From positions 49,958,698-50,022,697 of the forward strand of contig JALGQZ010000011.1 of the NCBI GenBank assembly GCA_023105745.1: 64,000 nucleotides of DNA, read 5' to 3'. This stretch comes from Austropuccinia psidii (Eukaryota > Basidiomycota > Pucciniomycetes > Pucciniales > Sphaerophragmiaceae). The notes below the pieces were generated by a model. The model was not told where the DNA came from, did not search any database, and saw nothing but the letters and a program-made list of their open reading frames with translations. The position numbers and the translations under genes were made by a program. Of the stretch, positions 24,905-36,640 are shown piece after piece (the stretch's first letter is position 1; each line of letters opens with the position of its first letter).

Positions 24905-25380
24905 TCAAAGATATTGATCCTCACATTACAACAGAAATGGGAAATCTGAACAAACACTTTCCTGACTGGTATGAAATATTACTTCCAACAGAAGCCAGAG
25001 ACTCAAGAAGTGCCTCAGCCAAGATAGAATCACTTGGAAAATCTCAGAAAGAGATCATAATATGAAACTTGAAGGAAAACACAAATTTAAATATTGAGTT
25101 TGTGATACTTGAAAATTCAGAAATGAATTGTTTCCTTCTGGGTGCAGACTATGAAAAGGTGTATTCTATAGGCATACAAAATGATAATGGAACATAGATG
25201 AAAATGGGAGAGTCCAGAACAAGGAATTCCTTTTTTAATACAAACTCAATAAAGCTAGAACACAAAGTAAGCCTTTTTTTAATTCAAAGACACACAACCA
25301 GGTAAAAAAAAGTGGCCGATGATAAAAAATACAGATGGAAGGATACATCTGAAAGGACGCAGAACCTCTATGAAGACAGA
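24905..25380 (+). pseudogene. pol: Family 3 aspartic protease relic
   Basis: Plus-strand reading NKHFPDWYEILLPTEARDSRS followed by VILEN and CFLLGADYEKVYSIGI aligns block by block with the family 2 protease at 3230-3790 (KHFPMW, PTEVRDFRSA, LFLGKDYQKMYGI). The catalytic D-T-G segment expected upstream of NKHF is not recognisable, and stops interrupt the frame near 25062 and 25195. The family 3 conserved ORF follows about 450 bp downstream. No RT, RNase H or integrase is present between here and the LTR. Confidence 0.65.
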
Positions 25381-25827
25381 AAATCCTGATAAATTATGAG
25401 CGTTTCTCTGAACAATACACGCCTTTAACCATTATTAAACCAAATAAAGGTACAATAGCACCATCAAAACAAATAGAATAACCTAAGAAAGCTATTCTGT
25501 ACATGTGAGGATCTGAAGGTGGAAACCCTGCCCCCTTAGAAAGTATTATTCTTATGACTAAACAATGGGAAGTATCTCAGGTTATTGAGGCCGTAAACTC
25601 TTGCTTATAGTAAAACTCAATCTTTACCTCTTATCTGAAATCTAGATTTTCCATCACAGAACCACAAATATTGGTCTTCTATTTAATCTCTTAATAAAGG
25701 CTATCCAATGATATTACTTAAAAGACTGTAGCACCACTGGATCAGAAATTATCAAACAAATACTATTGGTAAAGCCTGTAAAAAATTATAACATGCTTTA
25801 GCTTCTCATCTCACTTCCACAGTCCTT
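25381..25827 (+). mobile_element. Family 3 internal region, decayed
   Basis: Aligns with 895-1300 in the same orientation. Reading in several frames gives protein-like pieces but no open frame longer than about 40 codons. Confidence 0.5.
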
Positions 25828-26046
25828 ATGGGAGACCTTTTAAGTATTATATTTTCTGTAGAACCTAAATTAGGGCTACATAAATATTTAATCCTTACTG
25901 GGTTATCTTACACATATCAAAAGTTATTGGTACTTTTTGCTCCAAATAATAAGATAACTGTTTCACAGAGAATTCAAAATCCTTGGAACCTATATGGCTT
26001 TGAAATACTCAATTCAAAGTGGGTCAAAGGTATAGCCATCTTTTAG
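25828..26046 (+). CDS. Family 3 conserved ORF of unknown function (72 aa)
   Basis: An ATG-started open frame of 72 residues, beginning MGDLLSIIFSVEPKLGLHKY and ending WVKGIAIF. It matches 1315-1518 residue by residue without gaps, so the frame has been kept since the two element copies diverged. Composition is ordinary for a soluble protein; I see no signal peptide, clear membrane segment or known motif. It lies between the protease relic and the 3' LTR. In rust-fungus gypsy relatives I recall similar peptides as part of longer proteins, so this may be the C-terminal end of a broken longer ORF. The start is therefore uncertain and expression unlikely. Confidence 0.45.
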   Translation: MGDLLSIIFSVEPKLGLHKYLILTGLSYTYQKLLVLFAPNNKITVSQRIQNPWNLYGFEILNSKWVKGIAIF

Positions 26047-26257
26047 AGGTCCCATGTGGCTACAATTTGAGCCACTTTTTTGCTCTGTATCTTCAAAACT
26101 GAGAACATTATTGGGTATTTATGGCTACAATACAACACCAAGTGGTATTGTGGGATACTATCTCATACAATTTAATTATGAGGTGTCAAATCTACCTAAA
26201 GGCTTTTTATCAGTTGATTACCCATAATCTGGATAATAAATTACCTCATCTACCTAT

Positions 26258-26269
26258 AAAGGGGGGTAC
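26258..26269 (+). other. Family 3 polypurine tract
   Basis: AAAGGGGGGTAC immediately before TGTGGGATAC. The matching place at 1730-1741 reads AAAGGATGGTAC. Confidence 0.65.
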
Positions 26270-26910
26270 TGTGGGATACTTACCCATATAATTGAATGAT
26301 GAGTCATTAAAGCTATTCAGAAGATGCTTAAACTTTGATTAATCATAGCCTGACTAATAATAGGCCCACAGAAATTTGATTAATATTTTCTGACGCGTCA
26401 GAAGCACCAGAAAAGCTTTGTAAGGTTTTTATAAAGCATTTTTTACCCTGAATGGGGTTAAAGGGGCTGCTTGCGGTTGAAAAACCAAATTTCAGTTCAT
26501 CAAGAGGCTTTATTGCGCCTGTGGGACCACAATTAAACCACAGGAGTGAAAGCTTTCACTCTTTGATCGTGTTAAAAGTTGGATATCCTCCCACAACCAT
26601 GGATTAAGATAAAAAGAGGTCTACTCCTCACCAAAATAAGAACTCATCTTGTTTTTTATTGGAATTATTATTCAGAAAATTTGTAAAAAACCACAGTACT
26701 CTTAGACTTAATTAGATATAATTATAGTATTAACTATTTTTCAGTCATTATTGTAACCCATCAGATATTTGGAGAGGCCAGGGCTTTCAGTAGACTTATC
26801 ACCACTATATAATTATAGTAGAGCCCTTTTAACCTATTTTTGAATATCAATTTCGTATCATACTCATAGTTATAGACTCTTTATTACTATATCATAGACT
26901 CAGCCTAACA
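26270..26910 (+). mobile_element. Family 3 LTR, probable (about 0.64 kb)
   Basis: Begins TGTGGGATAC after the purine tract; the likely end is CAGCCTAACA at 26910, giving TG...CA ends. It contains a GC-richer, hairpin-rich part (26430-26620), including the perfect 16-bp palindrome AGTGAAAGCTTTCACT (26545-26560) and CCTGTGG/CCACAGG. An imperfect copy of its first 90 bp also lies just upstream (26152-26240). The 3' boundary is a guess because no second full copy is available. Confidence 0.5.
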
Positions 26911-28093
26911 ATTTCTCAAAAATTCAGAATATATAATTCCTTTTTATAATTTTATGAAATGTGAAGGTTCTTTGGGCTACCATGAGGGAAATTTTTTTGA
27001 ATGTGTTTTAGAAATAAATTAGTGCATAAAGGAAACGAATTTTAATTTTTGAATTTTATTGGTTTTTACTGAGGGAAACTTGAAATCAAATGCAGAAATC
27101 TCAATATTGAAAGATATTTTTCCAATTGGAAAGCTATTTGGATGATACTAAACTGGTTTTTTCAGATTTTCTATCAATGAGAAATTCATTTTGGATATAA
27201 TTACCACCCAAAGCTATATCATATTCAAACCATTATATTTAAAGATAAATTTGAATACACAAAAAGAGATAAAACTTTAGCTTTTCAATTATATAATGAA
27301 TAGTTACTTATAAATTTATTTATGTAGCTTCTAAAACCACATCTGGTGCTTTGAATTTTAATCTAAAGAGACAATATAAATGAAAGGAATTCAGAAATTT
27401 CATTCAGATAATATCACAAATGGTATCAATTAGATAAAGTTGAAAGATATTTTTCAAAAGAATTAATAAATTATGTAATTATTTTTGAACTTTTAAGTAA
27501 TACTTATCTTTCTTATTTCTTCTTTTATCAAAATTTCTCTCCAACTTCATGAGGGAATATTTGCAGAAATAGCTTCCCAAAGTTCAAGAGTCTCTTGGTT
27601 GATATGAGAAGACATGTTTTAATTCAAGGAAAGGTAAATGTATGCTATGGTTATTTTATTTCAAGGGGCTTTGAGTTGGCTGGAGATTTTACCTTCAAGG
27701 ATAAGATAAATGACTGCTAGTAAAAGAATCATACTCATTCCAATAAGCTTTGGACTATATTTTTGATCCATTCTCAGTTATTATATAGTTCTTAAATTTA
27801 CCAGATGTGTCTTTTTGACCATTTAATCCTTATTTTTGAATTTGAATTTGAGTTTTGGGTCAATGAATTATATATTCATTTCATTTCATGTATTATTTTG
27901 AATGAATAAACAACTTTTGACTTAGTAGATTGATCAATTCATCAAGCTTTATGCCATTAATTGGCCTCTTCATTAATTTTATTCATAGCTAATTCTCACT
28001 TTCCTGTGAAAAAATAGCATATTTTTCCATGTCTCACCTTTTGGTAGATCCAATAACCTTCATAATACTTTTAAAAAATGAAATACCCATAAT
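26911..28093. other. AT-rich DNA, no feature recognised
   Basis: No ORF, terminal repeat or RNA gene could be supported. Confidence 0.5.
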
Positions 28094-29810
28094 TGTGAGG
28101 CTTGGAGGTAATTTCACTCAGAAAAAAGGTCGAAAAATTCAATAATAAATTCTAATTTCAAAATAAAATCATGATTTTTATACATTCTTTTATGAAATAA
28201 AATTAGAATTAAAATATAATAATGAACTTTATTCATAAAATTTATGAAAATTACCAGAGAATTAAAAGTCTTTATTGCTACAATTTCACTCATAAGTATG
28301 GGTAATGTTGAGAGAAATGATAACACTTATAGAAATTAGATATTCTTGTTAATATCAGCATACCTTTCTAGGAATTAAACAAATATCAATAAAATATCTC
28401 CATTGAATTCCTCATTAAAGATTACCTTGGGTCATCCTTGGTTGAAATGTTTATAACTCAACTATTTCAAGCTTGAAAGTGAAAAGATAGAACTTCACTG
28501 AATAATTTTCAATTAAACTAAATTAAATTTAAAGCACTCCGAATGCAATGTTAACCATCAATTTTTGTGCTAAAATTGAGGTGTTTGTGTAGGTTAGAGG
28601 TTATGAGGAATTGAAGTATTTTCAATTGAAATTTCAAAATGTGTGCATTTATTATGTAAATGAACTTAAGTTTACATATTAATAATTAAAAATCACATAT
28701 TTTTGATTTAACTTTCAATTTAGTTACATCTTTAAATTTTTCAAGTATAATACAGGATGTGGAATTAAATAAAAAATAAATTGGAAAGATTGAATTTTGG
28801 GGAAAGGAAATAATTCCTCCAAGGTTTCCAGACTCTCCCAAATTTTCTTCTTACACATTTGGGATGTAAAACTCCGCACAAAAGTTTATTAATTTTGACC
28901 AGATATTGAGCCTTAGGGTCTGTGGCTCAATTGATGATTAGGTTTTGATACCAACCAGGGAGTTTTTAACTCTTTCCAAAAGTTTATAAAAATCCTTAAA
29001 TTTGAGAATATAAGTTTTAAGCCTTTTAAAGGGTCCTTACACACATTCTGAAATGTATTGGAATCCTTCAATAAACTGTTACTATGGTAATGGATAAAGC
29101 CAACCCTTTTGGATTTAAACCAAGGGTCAATGATTTCATAAGTTATTTTTCTGTGTCTAACATGTTTTGAACAATGTTTGAGAGAAATTTTTACTATCAG
29201 AGGAAGAAAGGTGGTGGCTATAAAAAGTTTTTTTATCAATATTTTCCTTTTATTAATAGTTAAATAACAATTAAGCCACCAAAAAAGATTTAAAACAACC
29301 ATTTTTTGATGATAATAACCATAATAATAATGTTAAAAAACATTATAATCATAATTTGTGAATTTCATAATCATTTTAACCCTTATACTCCCCAAAAGTG
29401 AATCACAGAATATTTAATGACTGTCATTTTTGTCAATTTGCTTCCAAATTCCTTATGGTAACTTTTGGAAGTTTTTTCCTTTTGAAATATCAGATATTTG
29501 ATATTTTAGTCAATTGATTGCTTTCAGTTCTTGTCTCAATCAATTCCAAAATGATTCTGCTTGTAGAGGTTGTTTTGTAGACCTAAATATATCTTGTGGA
29601 GTAATTGTGGATAAATCTTTATTTTTGGTAAGACAATTATTATTTGAAACATTATTTTTTTTAATCTAAAAAAGTATAAAAATTTATTTGAGGAATTCTC
29701 TTCTCTCTATATTCAATAATTTCACTATTTTTGAATATTATTTCCTTGTACAGATTTTGAGGACACCACAAGTACTTCATTTTAATCAAATTTGATATCC
29801 ACATCTTACA
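28094..29810 (+). mobile_element. Solo LTR, family 1
   Basis: Aligns along its length with the copy B LTRs. It starts TGTGAGGCTTGGAGG, ends ATATCCACATCTTACA, and is flanked by a perfect 5-bp duplication, ATAAT (28089-28093 and 29811-29815). A TATA-like TATAAAAAG is at 29219-29227. It is more diverged than the LTRs of copies A and C. The ORF on its minus strand at 28913-29302 (129 codons) is a shadow. Confidence 0.88.
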
Positions 29811-29815
29811 ATAAT

Positions 29816-30203
29816 TGATATTTATACTTGGAGTAAATTATCATTTGGAATAGAAATGGATCCACAAGCATAACCTGGACCTTTTGAACAGCTTAAGATT
29901 TCCAAAAGTAATATCATTGTCCCATCCAATGAGTTTCCATTCCAGAAACCTTAAACACACAAATTTTCTGACAAATGAGGTGTAAAGACAAAACTAATTT
30001 TCAAAGACCTCAAAAATCATTGTAAAAATATTATCAGGTAAGGTTAAATTTCCTCATTTGAATTTCAATATTTCCATTTAAAGCCTCTTATGGGCACATG
30101 AAAAGTAATATTTTTAGCTTCAAGTAACTTATTTAAGAGGTTAAGTATCAGATAATTAGTTAAAGATGTTCCAAAAAATAGGTGCAGTAGTAAGTGCCTT
30201 TTC
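29816..30203. other. AT-rich spacer, no feature recognised
   Basis: Separates the solo LTR from copy B. Nothing supported. Confidence 0.5.
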
Positions 30204-31960
30204 TGTGAGCCTTAGAGGTATTTTCATCTACCCAAAAGACCGCAAAGAATGGAAATAAGCTATAATTAAAAATAATAAATTTATCTTGAATACAAACACA
30301 ATTTAAATATAAATAAAAAGCTTAGATACAAAAATGAAATCTATAATCATAATTTTACTTTAAAATTTAAAAATGTGAAAAAATATTTTTATATGAAAAA
30401 TTGAAGTAATCATAAATTTTCATCAAAAATATTAAAATTAAAGTATTTTTTGGAGAAATGATAATAAGAATAATGATGATTTTCTTCCAATAAATAAAGT
30501 TATTAAAACTCTTTTACAATTTGATTTCTCATAGATAAGCAGGTGGGGTGACAACTGAGTGAGAATTCTGTAGCTCAGCTCTACAGAAGCTTAAATTAAG
30601 GTTTTACTATTCTCTGTATGAAAATACGAAAATCCTCAAAATCTGAAATTTAATTCACATTACATGTGGTGTTAACCATCAATATTTGTGTTCAAATTGA
30701 GGTGCGGTGTGAAATTTAGAATTTATGAGGAATTGAAATATTTTTGATTGAAATCTCAAAAATGTGTGCATGTATTACATAAGTGAACTTGTATTTAGAT
30801 ATGTGGAATCAATAATTACATTTGTGTACTGTAAGTTTTCAATGGTACTACTTTTATGAAATTTAAGTATATTAAATGATGAGGAATTAAAGAAAAAATA
30901 AATTGGAAAGATTAATTTTGGTGGGGAAAAGGAATCTTGGCTTCAAGGATGCCAGAATCCCCCAGATTCCTTTGTGATGGGTGTGAAATGTCAAAATTCA
31001 CACAAATTTTAATTACTTTTGCCCTGGAATTGAGTCACAGGGTCTGTGACTCAATTGTTTATGAGGTTTTGATACCAACCAGGGAAGTTTTAACAGTTTC
31101 CAAGAGCATAAAACTTTCCTTAAGCTAAAATACACTTAGTAAAAGATAATTTCAACTGGCTTCAAGGTCTCTTACACATTTTCTACCATGGTTTGAAGGC
31201 CATAAACCAAGTATAACTATAGCAATGGCTGGCTTGCGGGACTAAAATAGCTGAAACCAGCCCTTCATTGGTCCAAACCAGGGCTCAATGACTCCATAAT
31301 TGGCTTTTATGTCTTCAGTGTTTCTCACAACTAATTAGAATAAATTTTACTTTTGGAGTAAGATAATTTATGGCTATAAAAGAATTTCTGCTTTTGCCCA
31401 CTTTTGTCTTCATGTTAAAATCTTTTCCTTTTATAATTAGTTTAAACACTGTTGAACTAATCAATAAAATGTTTCAACCACCCATTTTAAAAATTTGAAA
31501 CCTTTGAGAAATGTGAAAAAATCATTATAATTATCATTTGTAACTCTTATAGTCATTTTTATTCTTGAATCACCCCAAAAGTAAATTAAAGAATCCTTCA
31601 TCATTGTTAACTTTGTCGCTTTTTTTCCAAATTAACTCTAGTTATTTTTGTGCATGTTTTCTCTTTGATATTCTTTTGAGAGACTCTGTTCTAATATTAA
31701 CTTCCTGCAGCTCTTTGCTCAATTAATTCCAATTGAAATTTCTTTTGATGAAATTTCTCTTGTAGCCATTAATATCTCTTGTAGAGTATTTTTGAATTAA
31801 TTTTTATTGTTTTATACTAGAAAAAATTAAAAACAATAAATTTGGTTTTTTTCTCCAAATCTTAGATTTAACTCTTTTCAATTAAATTTTACCTTAAACA
31901 AATTTTTAGGACAGCAAAATTACTTGATTTTTAATCAGATTTTCATATCAAAACCTTACA
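30204..31960 (+). mobile_element. Family 1 copy B, 5' LTR
   Basis: TGTGAGCCTTAGAGG to AAAACCTTACA. TATA-like box at 31375-31380 within GGCTATAAAAGAAT. The primer-binding region follows at 31961. The minus-strand or plus-strand ORFs inside (for example 30937-31128) are chance. Confidence 0.85.
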
Positions 31961-31980
31961 TTTGGAAGCCCAGCCATGAC
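31961..31980 (+). promoter_or_regulatory. Candidate primer-binding site, copy B
   Basis: TTTGGAAGCCCAGCCATGAC follows the LTR directly. It shares AGCCATGA and the leading TTGG with copy A. Confidence 0.45.
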
Positions 31981-32439
31981 ATTTTACCTGTGACATAATT
32001 TTTTACCTTTATTTTTATTCTTGTTCCTATATTGAAAAACTTAAAAATTCATAAAAAATGCTTGTAATTTCAAAAATCCATGAAAATATTTCTCTCTTCA
32101 TATTATAAGTGAGACTTTATTTTTCATTTCTCTTTTGAAAAATACTTTTCTTACTTATATAATTGCTTTTTCATTAATTTTACTGTCTGAAAACATGTTA
32201 AGAAAAGAAAACATTGAAACAATATCAACAGTAACAAGCATTATCCCAGCCAGTAGTGTTGATTCTGGCCATAATAGTACAGCTATCATAAGTCAGAATA
32301 ATCAACAAGAACTCAATTTCTTCTGAATTAGTCAATTTGTATATTATTAATACTCTCCAAAAAGCAAAGAATTTGTAAAATAGTAACTTTTTGATGTGAA
32401 ATTACTACTTTTATACTTTTTTTACTTATAATTATGCCT

Positions 32440-34610
32440 TCAACAAGATCAGGAGCCAACTAGAGCCCCTCAAGAAGCTCCCAAGAGGTTATATAGATTA
32501 TTATGGCAGAAACCAATTAGTTACAGAAGTACAAGGGTCAGTAAATGAATTCCAACCAGAAAAAGTATGCCATTATGAAGCCAATAACACTGTTTTGCCT
32601 TTGTATAAAGCTGAAACCATCACAGGAAGCCTCAGTGGACGTTGAAAATTCCAGCCAGGAGGAATAAGAAAATGCACTTTAACTCAAAGGGTATCAAATC
32701 TTAGCAGACCTTTAGAAAAACTGCATGAACTCTTACCTGATTGTGAGAAAGTTTCTGGGCCATCCCATCACTTGCAAGTTACTAAATGGATGACATCCAT
32801 TGATGGAAAAGAAGAACATGATTCTTTTAACAGGACAATGGAGAGGAAACAACCCTCCACCACCCAAGAAAGTGCCAAATCCAACGCCAGTGGCCAGAAT
32901 CCACATTTCCAATGTGACAAAGAAGCCATAAGCTCAGGAAAAGGCCAAAGCCATACATCCAGGGCTACAGAATTCCAAATATTTAACAGGATTCCATGGA
33001 AAATGTATTTCATATGGCCAGAACAAATATGGAAATGTAGAAGAGAGGGGAAGACATATTAAAATATCATAAATGGTTTCTGATATTTTGTATGGAATTC
33101 CAGCTTTTTATATAACCATGAATGACATCAAAAGTAATATTTCTGATAAATATTCAAATATTTGTAACAATCTTAAGACCAATTAAAACATCAAATAATG
33201 ACACTTCTGTCACAAATAAAATAAGTGAACAATCTGTAATTATGAAATAATCAACAAATAAATACTCCAAATTTCATATTTATGACATAATTGAAACAAG
33301 GATAGACAAAGACATAAGTATTATCAATGCTGATCATAAGAAAATACTGGATGATATTACAACCTCATTTACTGAAGTAAAGACAAATAACATTTCCATG
33401 AAAAAGTGTTTTGATACCTCACAATAAGAAGTATCAAAGTGAAAAATGAAATAAAACCAAATTATTTCTGATAATACTAGAAAAACAAGATTATGGTAAG
33501 AAACAATGATTAGAGAGACATGTATTGAGTTTAGAAATTTAATATAAGGCTTTAAACATAAAATCAGAAATTACACAAGGTTTAATACCAGTGAAATAAA
33601 TTGAATTGAACAAGTACTTCACACCTTTCCAAGAATGTCTACACTTATAAATCAAAGTGAGGGTATAAGGATTTTCAACCCACAAGTTTTGGATGTATAA
33701 AATTCACAGATAAAATGTATTTTCCACTTCTTTCCATAGCTTGAAGCCATCAATGGGCCAAGCACTTTTGAAAGAAGTACAAAATCTTAAAGAATGGCCT
33801 CACCTCAGTGGTCAAGATCAATATAACCATATGAAATTTATCACAGGTATTTACATGATTAAAGAAGACTCTCAAATACCAGACATATTTGTAACAACAA
33901 TATTTAACAGTTTCTTACCAAATAGGCTCAAAAATGGTATATCAATTTCACAAAAGCACATTCACACCAAAGCTCAATGTGGTGGAAAACCCAAATTATC
34001 AAAAAATGAGCCAGTAATGCTTGAAGATTGGAAGTTGAAACAGCCTCTGAATCTGAAAAATTCAATTCTCATAAAGACAGAGATTTACCATTTTTTTGCA
34101 AACAAAAAGACAGACTAACAGCATTACATCCTGACATTTCAGAATTTATGATCCAGAGAAACATTCTGAGACAATGTGGGGGTGATTTGGAAAATGCTTT
34201 AAAAAGAAGGACTACTGAACAATCTTCAGCAGAAGATATTATAAGTATATTAGAAGTAACCACCCAAACCAAAATTGATTCTAGTAGGATAAATATCAAA
34301 TCAAGGTTTAATACACCTTGGACGGATTCTGTGGCCAAATCCCCAACAAAAATTCTAATAGTATGAAATACAAATCTACAGAAACAATAATAAAGTGCCA
34401 TATTTTATGAATTACCACACATTTGGCCACTACATGTCCAAAAAAAGGGAAAATAAATGAAGTTAACATTGAGAAAGAACATGATAATGAAAAGGATGGT
34501 TTGAATCAAGAAAATTCAGATGATAAATCATCAATATTTTTTGAATTTTCAAAAGAAATAGAAAATATTAATTTCACATTTGATATCATTTAATCTTACT
34601 CCCACTTGCC
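32440..34610 (+). pseudogene. gag: Family 1 copy B gag
   Basis: Open pieces 32772-33062, 33741-34118 and 34028-34366 match copy A gag in order: the MTSIDGKEEHDSFNR segment, the core WPHLSGQDQYNHMKFI (G-E-G-E-Y in copy A changed to G-Q-D-Q-Y), and the basic region. The zinc knuckle near 34390-34435 reads C-H-I-L-stop...TTHLATTC: it keeps the His lost from copy A but has lost the second Cys. The pieces lie in different frames. Confidence 0.78.
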
Positions 34611-35340
34611 CCAGTTGAGTAATAGTCAACTTGATTTATCAAAAATTCAAGATGCACAACTTATGAAAACCAAACCAAACAGGGGAAAAGATTATTCAGA
34701 TGGAAATTACTATATGACAGAATTGGTGATTGATAGCAAACCCACTAAGCTATTACTTGACTCAGGAGCTTTCTGATCTTATTTTGGAAAATATTTTCTT
34801 AATAAATTTGTGCCAAATTTTGAAGATTAGTTCCCACCAATTAATGGAATCAAATCAAACAGTGAAAGAAATCCAATGAAACCCTTGGGAATATTCAAGA
34901 CCACTGCAATACTTCCACATATCAATGGAAATTTTAGAATAACTGTTTCATTTTTTTTTATGGAAAGCTGCTCAAGTACAAATTCTATATTGGGAAATGA
35001 TTATTTAATCATGTATGGCATTAATTTACATAGCAACAAAGATAGATACTTTACTATTGGTTACAATAAGCATCAGCAATTTTTCTTTTTACATTTTAAA
35101 AGATAAATTACTGTAAGTAAAGTATCACAAGTGAACTTGCAGCTGGGAAAGCTTAAATGAGAACAAATGAATGAAGCTCAAGCCAGTATTCATCTTACTA
35201 AAATACAAAAAAATGAACTCTATTCCCTTTTATATGACCACAAGAAAGCCTTTGCATCAGATAAAAAATCACTGGAGGAAATCATTGATCATGAGTTAAA
35301 ATTATTTCAAAAATTAAGCAATCTTATCCACCACTCTTAA
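34611..35340 (+). pseudogene. pol: Family 1 copy B aspartic protease
   Basis: LLLDSGAF keeps the catalytic D-S-G (Asp codon 34759-34761) but is followed at once by a TGA. The C-terminal block ILGNDYLIMYGINLHSNKDRY is open in 34876-35106. Further stops follow. This copy supplies the Asp used to infer that copy A has lost it. Confidence 0.78.
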
Positions 35341-36640
35341 GAAGGCCTGCATACCCAGAAACCCCAAAGTCAATATAAGCCTTTGAGCTTCACATTAAAG
35401 AACTCTTAGACCTTGGTGTAATAAGAAGAATTGGCCACAATGAAGAGGTAGAAATAACTACACCTGTCATAGTGGCATGGAATAATTGAAAATACAGAAT
35501 GTTTGGGTATTTTAGAGTCTCAAATAATTACACTGTCCCAGACAGGTATTGCATACCAAAAATCCAAATCTCCCTTACTCAAATATCTCAATCAGTGTAC
35601 ATCAGTACTATGGATTCACTGAAGGGATTCCACTAGAATTTAGTAACGCTAATAGCAAGAAATTATTTGAGAATTATTATCCATTGTGGAGCTTATGAAT
35701 TTTTGAGGATGTCCTTTGGTACCAATAATGCACCTTAACACTTCAAAATAATGATGAATGAGATCTTTCCTGAAGAGATTTAAGAAGGATGGTTAATAAT
35801 TTATATGGATGAAATTGGTGTTTCTATTAAGACTAGTGAAGAGCATATATATAGATTATCTAGAGTTTTGGGGAAAATTCAATCTGTAAATATGATGATT
35901 TCTTTGAATAAATGTCATTTTGGATTCAAAGAACTCAAAGCCTTAGCACATTTAATATCTGGTCTATCCCCTGGTATAGACAAAAACAAAGTTAAAGAAG
36001 TCCTATCAAAGCCTATTTCTCAGAGAAAAAAGGAAATTCAGTCATTTCTAGGATTTGCAGGATACTAAAGGCTGCATATTAAATATTTTTCATACACATA
36101 AATAGCTCTTCATACCTTGTGTGACAAAGATAAAGTATTTTAAATGACTTTTGCTAGATTCAAAGTCTTTTAATACCTGAGACAAGCCTTAACCAATGCA
36201 CCACTTCTACTGATTCCAGATTTTCAAGTTTCCTTTAAGCTTTACATTTATGCCTCAGGAGATGGGCTAGGAGCTTCACTTTATTAAGTTCGAATTATTA
36301 ATTACAAACCTGTGGAAGGACCCATATGTCTTATATCTAGTAAAATCAAACCAATTGAAGCCAGATATGTAGACAGCAAAATGGAACTTTCATGTATTTT
36401 TTGGGCCTTGGAAAAACTCAATTAATTTCCCAAAAGGTTTATTTTTCAGTTATAGCAGATTTTACTGCTGTGAAATCACTTCTGAACATGAAAATACACA
36501 ACAGACATATGATCAGATTTCAAACAGCCATACGGAAATATAGAGGCAATATGAGCATTATGAAAAAAGATGGGAATATTCACAAAAATGAAGATATAGT
36601 AAGAATATTTCCATTAACAAATGATGTTTAAGATCCTTTT
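35341..36640 (+). pseudogene. pol: Family 1 copy B reverse transcriptase and RNase H
   Basis: RT starts near RRPAYPETPKS and ELHIKELLDLGVIRR. The active site reads YMDE (35802-35813) instead of YIDD, so the second catalytic Asp is Glu. The open piece 35805-36068 covers the RT end and KEIQSFLGFAGY. RNase H reads LYIYASGDGLG, with Tyr at 36249-36251 where copy C has Asp. The open piece 36392-36631 holds the end of RNase H (KSLLNMK, IRKYRGNMS). Numerous stops and frameshifts are present. Confidence 0.8.

Noticed and set aside
28913..29302. 129-codon minus-strand ORF
   Set aside because: Lies wholly inside the family 1 solo LTR; the other LTR copies do not keep the frame.
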